Below are positions 24,195 to 31,498 of a stretch of DNA of 31,498 nt, one piece after another. The DNA is from DATMQA01 sp035566895. GTDB lineage: Bacteria > Verrucomicrobiota > Verrucomicrobiia > Limisphaerales > UBA8199. Below the pieces are notes generated by a model that was not told the origin of the DNA, made no database searches, and was given only the letters and a program-made list of their open reading frames with translations. Numbering within the stretch: position 1 is the stretch's first letter; every line of letters begins with the position of its first letter. Made by a program: the position numbers and the translations under genes. The stretch spans positions 1 through 31,498 of the forward strand of contig DATMQA010000133.1 in the NCBI GenBank assembly GCA_035566895.1, read 5' to 3'.

Positions 24195-24281
24195 AAAGAG
24201 TTAAGAAAGTTAAATGGGTTAAATTGGTCCAGCCCTGCCGGATGCGTTTTCCGTTATCTCAATTAACTTACTTAACTCTTT
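24195..24281. repeat. 19-bp inverted repeat of GTTAA-type units
   Basis: 24195-24213 and 24263-24281 are inverted copies with 18 of 19 bases complementary, enclosing ~49 bp. The arms consist of AAAGAGTTAAG plus AAGTTAA units. The element fills the gap between the DUF350 gene and the downstream unknown gene, both minus-strand, so a hairpin could form in their mRNA. Confidence 0.85.
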
Positions 24282-24287
24282 ACGCGT

Positions 24288-24524
24288 TCAACCGAGGATA
24301 GCCGACACCACGCGGCCGATGACGTAGCACAGACCGATGATAAAGCTACCCATCACGATGGCCAACGCCACGTTGCCCTTATTGAGCAAGTCGTTAAAAT
24401 CCAGCTTGGGCGTTAGTTTATCAAAAATGATGTAACCAAAAACGATCAGGAAGATGGCGATGATGCCGAAGGCGACCGTCGCCAGGAGATCGCCGAAGAA
24501 GTAGTCAGGAAGGTGGAATATCAT
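24288..24524 (-). CDS. DUF350 (YjfL-like) small membrane protein
   Basis: A 78-residue protein with two hydrophobic helices: ~12-34 (LLATVAFGIIAIFLIVFGYIIF), a polar loop with DKLTPKLDFNDLLNKGN, and ~52-74 (VALAIVMGSFIIGLCYVIGRVV). This short DUF350 form, with the loop ending in N-x-A-L-A-I, is known from inner-membrane proteins of unknown role encoded with DUF2491/DUF4178-type partners. The same-strand neighbours on both sides suggest a three-gene unit with the proteins at 23505-24185 and 24593-25708. Confidence 0.75.
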   Translation of the reverse strand: MIFHLPDYFFGDLLATVAFGIIAIFLIVFGYIIFDKLTPKLDFNDLLNKGNVALAIVMGSFIIGLCYVIGRVVSAILG

Positions 24525-24528
24525 GGTA

Positions 24529-24580
24529 TTGGTTGGTTATTTGGTTTTTAGATGGTTAAAAGGTTAAAGAGCCAAAGAGA
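24529..24580. repeat. GGTTA/GGTTAAA low-complexity run
   Basis: Short units such as TTGGTTGGTTATTTGG and GGTTAAAAGGTTAAAG fill the gap between two minus-strand genes. It is similar in composition to 24195-24213. Confidence 0.65.
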
Positions 24581-24592
24581 GGGTCGGAGAAA

Positions 24593-25708
24593 TCAGGTGG
24601 CCGTTTGCCATCGTTTGAACCAGACGAGCCAGATGAACCCGCCGCACAGGGACAGCGCGGTCGGAATGCCCAGCAGCCAGAAGGCGACAACGCCGAGCAT
24701 GGTGGGGCGATTGCTGTAGGCACGGTCCACATAATGGTCTGAGTACATCAGGTCCCGGTCGAGACCGGTCGGCGTGTAGTTGGGGTCACGAGGGGCCTGC
24801 TGAGCTTCCAAAGCCTCGACGCGGGATTCCAACTGCTGGTCGGTTGCCACGAGCGCCTGGTAGCGAGCGGGGTCCATATCGTAGCGGTGATGATAAGCCC
24901 ACCAGGCGCGGTCATCGAGCGAGCGGTCCAGTAACCACCACCAGAAGAGGCTACCGTAAGGGTCGTGATAGATTACGACGGGCCGAGTCCAGTAGGGATT
25001 GAACACGTTGTAAATGCGCGTGGGGCGGGTGACCAGGATGTCGCGGTCCGGCACATAAACTCTGGACGACCGCGCCGAAACGGGGAGCGGCGGAGGTTTT
25101 GGGCCGCCGTAAGAAGAGGCGTCAGGTCGGGGCGTCGCGGAAGGATTCTGCGCTTGTTTGAAGCGGGTGAACTCTTCTTTGCTCGCCTGCTCCTTGCGCG
25201 CATGAGCCGCGGCAGTATCGAAGGAAAAATCCGAATTGGCAGGGCTCGGGCTGGAGTTTCGTGTTGAGGCGGCACGAGCGATTTCGTCGCGGGAATTGGA
25301 AGAGAAGGTGTGGCCTGAGCCGGAAGTGTAGCTTTTGCCGGAGGTGTAACTCTTGCGTCCGTCGTCGCTCCAGCTTGAGCCGGAGCTGTAGCTGTGGCCG
25401 CCGCTGGAACCGAAGCTCTTGCTGCCTCCGGAGCCGGAGGTGTGGGTGGAATTGCCGCTCCAGGTGGAGTTGTGGCTGCTGCCAGAGCCGCTGCTGAAAG
25501 TGTGGCTTGAACCGCCGCCGGAACCGCTGCTGAAGCTGTGACTGCTGCCGAACCCGGAACTATGCGAGAACGAGCTGTGCGAGGAGGACGAGGAATAGCT
25601 GTGGCCGCCGCCGCTGCTGTAGCTCTTGGCTGCAGCCCCGGAGGGAATTCCGGCGGCCAGCCAAACAGCGACCAGCCAACAAATGGTTGTTCGTATGCCG
25701 CGGTTCAT
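24593..25708 (-). CDS. Ser/Gly/His-rich secreted protein with C-terminal membrane anchor
   Basis: A 371-residue protein from ATG 25706-25708 (ATG 25727-25729 would add seven residues). It has a signal peptide (hydrophobic TTICWLVAVWLAAGIPSGAAA), then ~120 residues of Ser/Gly/His/Thr repeats (many SGSGSSH, SYSSG and HSFSSG-like pieces), then a structured part with VPDRDILVTRPTRIYNVF, PYGSLFWWWLLDR and a coiled segment with DQQLESRVEALEAQQ, and a C-terminal transmembrane helix (~340-362, GVVAFWLLGIPTALSLCGGF). I do not recognise the family. The Ser-rich, His-bearing stretch suggests an exported, perhaps surface-linked, protein tethered at its end. It probably shares an operon with the DUF350 and 226-residue genes. 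Confidence 0.65.
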   Translation of the reverse strand: MNRGIRTTICWLVAVWLAAGIPSGAAAKSYSSGGGHSYSSSSSHSSFSHSSGFGSSHSFSSGSGGGSSHTFSSGSGSSHNSTWSGNSTHTSGSGGSKSFGSSGGHSYSSGSSWSDDGRKSYTSGKSYTSGSGHTFSSNSRDEIARAASTRNSSPSPANSDFSFDTAAAHARKEQASKEEFTRFKQAQNPSATPRPDASSYGGPKPPPLPVSARSSRVYVPDRDILVTRPTRIYNVFNPYWTRPVVIYHDPYGSLFWWWLLDRSLDDRAWWAYHHRYDMDPARYQALVATDQQLESRVEALEAQQAPRDPNYTPTGLDRDLMYSDHYVDRAYSNRPTMLGVVAFWLLGIPTALSLCGGFIWLVWFKRWQTAT

Positions 25709-25729
25709 TGCTCGATTCCGGGGTATCAT

Positions 25730-26034
25730 GCCACCGACTCAAAAAAAGCCCATTACTAATTTGGAAGAGCTTTATAGCCGCCCTGAGCGCTTCAGGTTTT
25801 AAACGGCTTGTGCGAAACTCGACATTCCTCGGCCCGTCATGCCCCGGTTGCGCCTGGCATTGCAATGCTCTGCGTTCCGCCCGCCATCAGTGAGCGATCC
25901 GAGGGTGCATCTGGCTACTACTACCAGGGATCGCCCAAAACGTCGGCGTGCGCCCGCGATCCGACAACAGCTTGCTTACTCCACGCTCGACATCGGAGCG
26001 GCGATCCGGTTTGATTTGCCGAATTTTCGCGGCC
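25730..26034. other. 305-bp gap with no recognisable gene, upstream of the carB half
   Basis: The frame of the carB-like gene is open back to 25948, but its extra residues do not resemble any part of CarB, and nothing here resembles the N-terminal half of that enzyme. There is no clear ribosome-binding sequence before ATG 26035. Confidence 0.55.
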
Positions 26035-27825
<1,791 letters not shown>

Positions 27826-27837
27826 GCCTCGTTGCAT

Positions 27838-27904
27838 GGTTGCATGGTTACAAAGTTACATGGTTGCATGATGTTTCCCCATGTAACGGTGTAACGGTGT
27901 AACC
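27838..27904. repeat. Hairpin element of GTTACATGG / CCATGTAAC arms
   Basis: The left arm (27838-27870) has GGTTGCAT, GGTTACAA and GTTACATGG units. The right arm (27879-27904) has CCATGTAAC and GGTGTAAC units. GTTACATGG (27855-27863) is the exact reverse complement of 27879-27887, with a 15-base loop. It lies between the convergent carB half and LysE-type genes and may act as a two-way terminator. Confidence 0.8.
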
Positions 27905-27931
27905 CTCCTCGCGACACTCTCGTCGCAAACC

Positions 27932-28636
27932 CTACCCGTGCCGCAGCAGGCCGGCCTGGTGAAGCTGCCGAATGATCGTGCCGCCGTGGATCAGAGCCAG
28001 GATCAGCAACCCCACCCCGCAGCCGTGCTCGAGTCGCAGCAAGGTTTTTTCGCTGAACTTCCCTTGGCCCAACGACACGACCCAGCTTAGGCCCAGGAAC
28101 CACGAACCAGTGCCCAGCGCGACCCCCGCCACACAACCGAGTTTGCCCGGCCAATCCGGCGTCACCCATTCCCGTGAGATGAAGTTGGCCGCTAGAATGA
28201 TCCAAAAGACCAACACGCCAACATTGCCCATAACGCGCACCACACCGGTCAGGAAGGCCGAGTGGGGCTGTAGCCGCTGCCCTAGCCGTGCCTCGATTCG
28301 CAAGGCGGCCGCGCCCAGGTGCACGGGCGGGACCTGGACGGACTTGGCCAGCAGAAACTTGATGCTCAAGAACAGCAGGAAGACGAAACTGAACAGTTCC
28401 ATCACGGCTTTGACGTAGTCCCGGCTGAAGAAGGAAGCAAAGCCGGTGAAGGCGATGAAGCAATAAATAACCTCCATCGTGGTCGCCCCCAGGCCGATCA
28501 GCGCCGCCCATTTGAAGCCGCGTCGCGCGCCTTCATTGAGGATGGTGAGGTTGATCGGGCCGACCGGGATGGAGAGCAGCAGACCGCTCAGGAAACCGGT
28601 CAGGAACGCCATGAGAAAGGGGGGGAGATTGGCCAT
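27932..28636 (-). CDS. LysE/RhtB-family transporter
   Basis: A 234-residue, six-helix inner-membrane protein. The signature of the LysE superfamily is at the start (FLTGFLSGLLLSIPVGPINLTILNEGARRGFKWAALIGLGATTMEVIY: a P-G-P-x-x-like loop, here PVGPINL, then R-G-x-K). Helices follow at ~85-100 and ~125-155 (FLTGVVRVMGNVGVLVFWIILAANFI), plus GVALGTGSWFLGLSWVVS and GCGVGLLILALIHGG. Such proteins export amino acids or related small molecules; substrate is not determinable. ATG 28634-28636 has a GTGAAAC repeat just upstream. Coordinates agree with the usual ~200-230-residue length. Confidence 0.82.
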   Translation of the reverse strand: MANLPPFLMAFLTGFLSGLLLSIPVGPINLTILNEGARRGFKWAALIGLGATTMEVIYCFIAFTGFASFFSRDYVKAVMELFSFVFLLFLSIKFLLAKSVQVPPVHLGAAALRIEARLGQRLQPHSAFLTGVVRVMGNVGVLVFWIILAANFISREWVTPDWPGKLGCVAGVALGTGSWFLGLSWVVSLGQGKFSEKTLLRLEHGCGVGLLILALIHGGTIIRQLHQAGLLRHG

Positions 28637-28640
28637 TATG

Positions 28641-28671
28641 CGTGAAACGTGAAACGTGAAACGTGAAACGC
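28641..28671. repeat. CGTGAAA heptamer array (four units)
   Basis: CGTGAAA occurs four times in a row directly upstream of the LysE-type gene start, in its leader on the minus strand (TTTCACG units). It could affect the leader RNA of that gene. Confidence 0.9.
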
Positions 28672-28778
28672 GAGGCGCCGGACACGCCTTCCAATTTCTG
28701 GTTTCGGCTCACTGGCCCTTGAGCGCTGACCCCTGGTTTCCGGTCCGGGTTGCATTGGCGTGGGCCACCTCACCCGCG

Positions 28779-29639
28779 TCAGACCGCTCCCTCGGTGTTG
28801 TCGTCCTCGTCCTCCTCTTCGATTTCCCGGCGGAGGTGGCGGGAGATACGCGGGCGGATGAAACCATAGACCAGGTAAAGGGTGAAGAAGGCCGGGAGCA
28901 CAAAAAGGACTTTCTCCTGGAGCAGCAACAGCAGGCCGATGAAGAGAGCGGCAACGAGGGCCTTGGTGAAGGTGCTGGCCGAGCGCAGCCCCAATGATTT
29001 GAAACTCGGGTACTTGACCGTGCTGACCATCATCCAGGAGAGGAACAGCAACACGGGGACCAGGAGGTATCTCCAGGGGCCGAGGGTTTTATCGTTTCGA
29101 TTGAGCTGGATGATGAGCAGCGTCAGCGAAGCCACCAGCCCCGCAGCGGAAGGGATGGGGAATCCCAGGAAATCCTTGGTCGCGGGACCGTTGGACTGAG
29201 CGGCGAGACAATTGAATCGCGCCAGACGAAAAGCCCCGCAGATCAGATAGATGGAGGCGATGAACCACCCCCACTCGGGATGGTTTTCGATGAGGGGGAC
29301 GTCTTTGAGCACGACGCGGTGGACGAGAAAGGCGGGCGCGACGCCGAAGGAAATGAGGTCCGCCAGGGAATCGAATTCGCGGCCAAAGGGGCTCTCCACG
29401 CCGCCCATGCGGGCCACCCGTCCGTCCAGGAGATCAAAGATGCAGGCGAGGAGAATGAAACCCAGACCAACCTCGATTTGATGAAAATTACCGTTGGAGA
29501 TGTCAGCTTCGACGATTTTGGTCAGGGCGACAAAACCGCAGACGAGGTTTCCGGTCGTCAGCAGGTTGGGGAGAAAATAGATTTTGAGTTTCTGCTCGAC
29601 GGGGTCGCGGGCTGGGGGAGGGGTGGACGGAGGTTGCAT
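28779..29639 (-). CDS. pssA: CDP-diacylglycerol-serine O-phosphatidyltransferase
   Basis: A 286-residue integral membrane enzyme that makes phosphatidylserine from CDP-diacylglycerol and serine. The CDP-alcohol phosphatidyltransferase motif D-x2-D-G-x2-A-R-x8-G-x3-D-x3-D is complete (Asp69, Asp72, Gly73, Ala76, Arg77, Gly86, Asp90, Asp94). Before it comes FLPNLLTTGNLVCGFVAL, the typical first helix of the PssA family. Further helices include LLVPVLLFLSWMMVST. The end is acidic (EIEEEDEDDN). The psd gene ends 21 bp upstream on the same strand, so the two genes form a phosphatidylethanolamine operon in which PssA makes the substrate for Psd. Confidence 0.92.
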   Translation of the reverse strand: MQPPSTPPPARDPVEQKLKIYFLPNLLTTGNLVCGFVALTKIVEADISNGNFHQIEVGLGFILLACIFDLLDGRVARMGGVESPFGREFDSLADLISFGVAPAFLVHRVVLKDVPLIENHPEWGWFIASIYLICGAFRLARFNCLAAQSNGPATKDFLGFPIPSAAGLVASLTLLIIQLNRNDKTLGPWRYLLVPVLLFLSWMMVSTVKYPSFKSLGLRSASTFTKALVAALFIGLLLLLQEKVLFVLPAFFTLYLVYGFIRPRISRHLRREIEEEDEDDNTEGAV

Positions 29640-29660
29640 GAGGCTCAGCGTTTGCTCGCG

Positions 29661-30350
29661 TTACTCAAATGCCGCCAGGACCGTTTGACCTCCGATAACA
29701 TGGTCGCCGAGCTTTACTTTGATTTTGGCCTGCAAGGGCAAATAGACGTCCGACCGCGAACCAAATTGAATCAAGCTAATGCGCTCGCCCCGGGTCACCT
29801 GGTCTCCCGGCTTCACGAAAGTCACAATGCGGCGCGCGATGACACCGGCGATGAGGCGGACGCCGATTTTTTGTCCAGGCGGCTCGGTGGACTCGAAACC
29901 CAAGAGCGCGTTTTCATTGTGGAGGGCCGACTCGGTTTTGAGCGCGTTGAGAAACTGGCCGACAGTGTATTTGAGAAAGGCGAGTTTGCCGCTTACCGGC
30001 GCGTTCTGGACGTGGACGTCGATGACGGAGAGAAAGATCGAGACGCGCTGACACTCACCGCTCATAAACAGCGGTTCGGTGGTGGTGTCGATGACATCCA
30101 CCTTGCCGTGCGCCGGGGAGAGCACCAGGCTGGCGCCCAGGGGCACGCGCGGATTGGGGTCGCGGAAGAAGTAAAGCGTGAACAACGCAAACAGCGCCCA
30201 GAGCACGCCCAGGAACAATGGCAGCGCAACGAAAGACACGACCGAGACCAGCGCTGCCACCGCGACCAGTGCCCAGAGCACCGCCCCTGCGATGAGTGTG
30301 AACAGAATGATCTTGAAAGCCGCCCTTCTGGCTTTGCCCGAATATTTCAT
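29661..30350 (-). CDS. psd: Phosphatidylserine decarboxylase proenzyme, short form
   Basis: A 229-residue member of the short Psd type. It converts phosphatidylserine to phosphatidylethanolamine with a pyruvoyl group made by self-cleavage. Two N-terminal membrane helices (~12-36, ~40-62) precede YFFRDPNPRVP. The self-cleavage site is FGS (Gly197-Ser198) in LIQFGSRSDVYLP, and the conserved His lies in SVIDVHVQNAP (~113). The IKVR-like block is VRLIAGVIARRIV. In most family members SPADGKV supplies an Asp that activates the cleavage; here it reads SPAHGKV (His81). AAGGG upstream of ATG 30348-30350 is a good ribosome-binding sequence. pssA follows at once. Confidence 0.9.
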   Translation of the reverse strand: MKYSGKARRAAFKIILFTLIAGAVLWALVAVAALVSVVSFVALPLFLGVLWALFALFTLYFFRDPNPRVPLGASLVLSPAHGKVDVIDTTTEPLFMSGECQRVSIFLSVIDVHVQNAPVSGKLAFLKYTVGQFLNALKTESALHNENALLGFESTEPPGQKIGVRLIAGVIARRIVTFVKPGDQVTRGERISLIQFGSRSDVYLPLQAKIKVKLGDHVIGGQTVLAAFE

Positions 30351-30424
30351 GCGCCCTTAAGGTAAGGTTTACAGGCGAAGGGTCAAAGGCAAAGTTTGGC
30401 GCCGGCCTCCACGGGGGCAGTGTC

Positions 30425-31390
30425 TCACGCGTCCTCGTGCGCACCAAAGAACTGCAACATCGCCACCTTGCGGCTGGAGTCGATCGATTGCTCGAGCTGG
30501 CGTCGCTGGCGTGTGGACATGGGCGTGAAGGCGCGAGCGAAGGCGGCGTTGCCCTCGATGTGTTCCAGCCGGGGCATGCCGACGCTGGCCAGGCTGACCG
30601 GCAGGGAAAGAGCGTAAGCCAACAGTTTCTCGACCGGGGCAGCTCCGAGCAGTTGTTCCTGGCCAAAGACTTTCATGGCAATGACACCCATGTGTTTGCG
30701 GTTGGCCACCGGCAGGGCCAGCCGCTCAAAACTCTTAGGACCCGCCGGGGCGGTCTTCATGCCGCCCGGAGCATCGGCCATGCTGGCCAGTCCGGCATTG
30801 AGGGCCATCTGCGTGCAGTCGAAGTCGTGCCGCTCCAGGGCATCCCGCAGCGCTGCGGGGTCGGCGTGGGAGGTGATGCCGATTGCCCGGGTGAGTTTTT
30901 GTTCGCGGGCCTCATACATCGCTTCGAGGACTCCGCCGCGCGCCTCGATGGCGGCGAGATCCTGGGCATTCTTGAGCGCGTGGATGTGAAGCACGTCGAC
31001 GCGGTCGGTGCGGAGGCGTTTGAGACTGAGTTCGATTTGGCGGCGGGCCTGGTCGGCGGTGCGCCCGGGGATTTTGGTGGCCAGCACGACTTCATGGCGG
31101 CGGGTGGCCATCACCTGGCCCACGCGCTCTTCGCTGCGGCCATTGCCATAGGCGTGGGCGGTGTCGATGTAGCAAATGCCGAGATCGATGGCCCGGTTGA
31201 GGGCTTCAAGCGCCTTGTCTTCCTCGGCGTACATTAGAAAACGGCTGCCGGAGCCAAAGCCGACGATAGGCACCTGGAGACCGGTACGGCCGAGTTCGCG
31301 GGTGGGCAACCGGGACGGTGGGAGCGAGGCCAGGGCCGGGGTGGCGACCAGGCCGGCCGCAACAATTTCGAGGAATTGCCGGCGATTCAT
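30425..31390 (-). CDS. Aldo/keto reductase with twin-arginine signal
   Basis: A 321-residue aldo/keto reductase-like protein with an export signal (MNRRQFLEIVAAGLVATPALA) whose RR-Q-F-L matches a twin-arginine motif. The barrel starts at ~30 (RELGRTGLQVPIVGFGSGS). Catalytic residues fit the family: Asp76 and Tyr81 in IDTAHAYGNG, Lys106 in LATKIPG, His137 in VLHIHAL. The C-terminal half has SLPVSLASVGMPRLEHIEGNA, the usual NAD(P)-binding segment. These enzymes reduce aldehydes or ketones with NAD(P)H; export suggests folding with cofactor before transport. Its substrate is unknown. It is on the same strand as psd, 74 bp apart. Confidence 0.88.
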   Translation of the reverse strand: MNRRQFLEIVAAGLVATPALASLPPSRLPTRELGRTGLQVPIVGFGSGSRFLMYAEEDKALEALNRAIDLGICYIDTAHAYGNGRSEERVGQVMATRRHEVVLATKIPGRTADQARRQIELSLKRLRTDRVDVLHIHALKNAQDLAAIEARGGVLEAMYEAREQKLTRAIGITSHADPAALRDALERHDFDCTQMALNAGLASMADAPGGMKTAPAGPKSFERLALPVANRKHMGVIAMKVFGQEQLLGAAPVEKLLAYALSLPVSLASVGMPRLEHIEGNAAFARAFTPMSTRQRRQLEQSIDSSRKVAMLQFFGAHEDA

Positions 31391-31478
31391 GCGTGGGGCG
31401 TAGCCTAGCCGGATGCTTTGCCTTAGACAAGGAGCTTTTGGGCTTGCCGCCCTTCGGCTGGCTGTTCTAATTCAGGCA

Positions 31479-31498
31479 TGGATCTGACCATAAGGAAA
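31479..31498 (+). CDS. Possible start of a further gene (partial)
   Basis: ATG at 31479 opens a frame of six complete codons to the end of the window (MDLTIR, plus part of a seventh). Only position after a non-coding stretch supports it; no ribosome-binding sequence or family is recognisable. The stretch 31391-31478 has no evident gene. Confidence 0.25.

Noticed and set aside
29280..30365. 361-codon plus-strand frame opposite pssA and psd
   Set aside because: It runs across two well-supported minus-strand genes and has no recognisable domain.

Overview
The window looks like a chromosomal segment of a verrucomicrobial bacterium, probably of the Pedosphaera/Limisphaera type from soil or freshwater. 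This rests on a GC-rich sequence, two large secreted glycoside hydrolases that end in the same ~75-residue tail (YVIxSSxNL...FYRxxW) I associate with this group, small secreted GYYRSxGTYVAP-type proteins, a CHAT/TPR protein near an ECF sigma/anti-sigma pair, and many intergenic low-complexity repeats. The taxonomic call is inference from gene content.

Layout. 1-5042: the end of an amidohydrolase gene (+) facing two secreted enzymes on the minus strand, a tandem alpha/beta-hydrolase protein and a multi-module clan GH-A glycosidase. 5190-12470 is accessory and partly decayed: an orphaned antitoxin with only the tail of its PIN toxin, a 69-bp exact copy of the hydrolase gene's start, a TPR-CHAT gene cut by one in-frame TAG, a small lipoprotein, a small secreted protein, an intact PIN toxin-antitoxin pair whose toxin overlaps an ECF sigma factor by ATGA, the anti-sigma gene, and ~750 bp without a gene but with 10-bp-phased repeats. 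12471-15342: a frameshifted cyclophilin-type isomerase, a membrane acyltransferase-like protein and a divergent thioredoxin-fold protein. 15496-20233: uvrC with a repeat-built linker, nagB, and a convergent GH15 enzyme. 20538-25708: a secreted GH44 enzyme, an RbsD/FucU-family mutarotase, and a three-gene minus-strand group (unknown protein, DUF350, Ser/Gly-rich secreted membrane protein). 26035-31390: the C-terminal half of carbamoyl-phosphate synthase large subunit, a LysE-type exporter, the psd-pssA operon for phosphatidylethanolamine synthesis, and an aldo/keto reductase.

Shared themes. Polysaccharide breakdown and sugar handling recur (two secreted endo-acting enzymes, GH15, NagB, RbsD). 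Housekeeping functions are DNA repair (UvrC), pyrimidine/arginine precursor synthesis (CarB half) and phospholipid synthesis. At least ten sites carry runs of 7-8 bp units, several arranged as long hairpins between genes, and the same style of sequence sits in frame inside uvrC. I see no tRNA, rRNA, CRISPR array or insertion sequence.

Most worth a second look: the repeat/hairpin family and its intrusion into uvrC, the possible CHAT-sigma-anti-sigma circuit with a nonsense-interrupted protease, the half-length CarB, and the Asp-to-His change in the phosphatidylserine decarboxylase triad.
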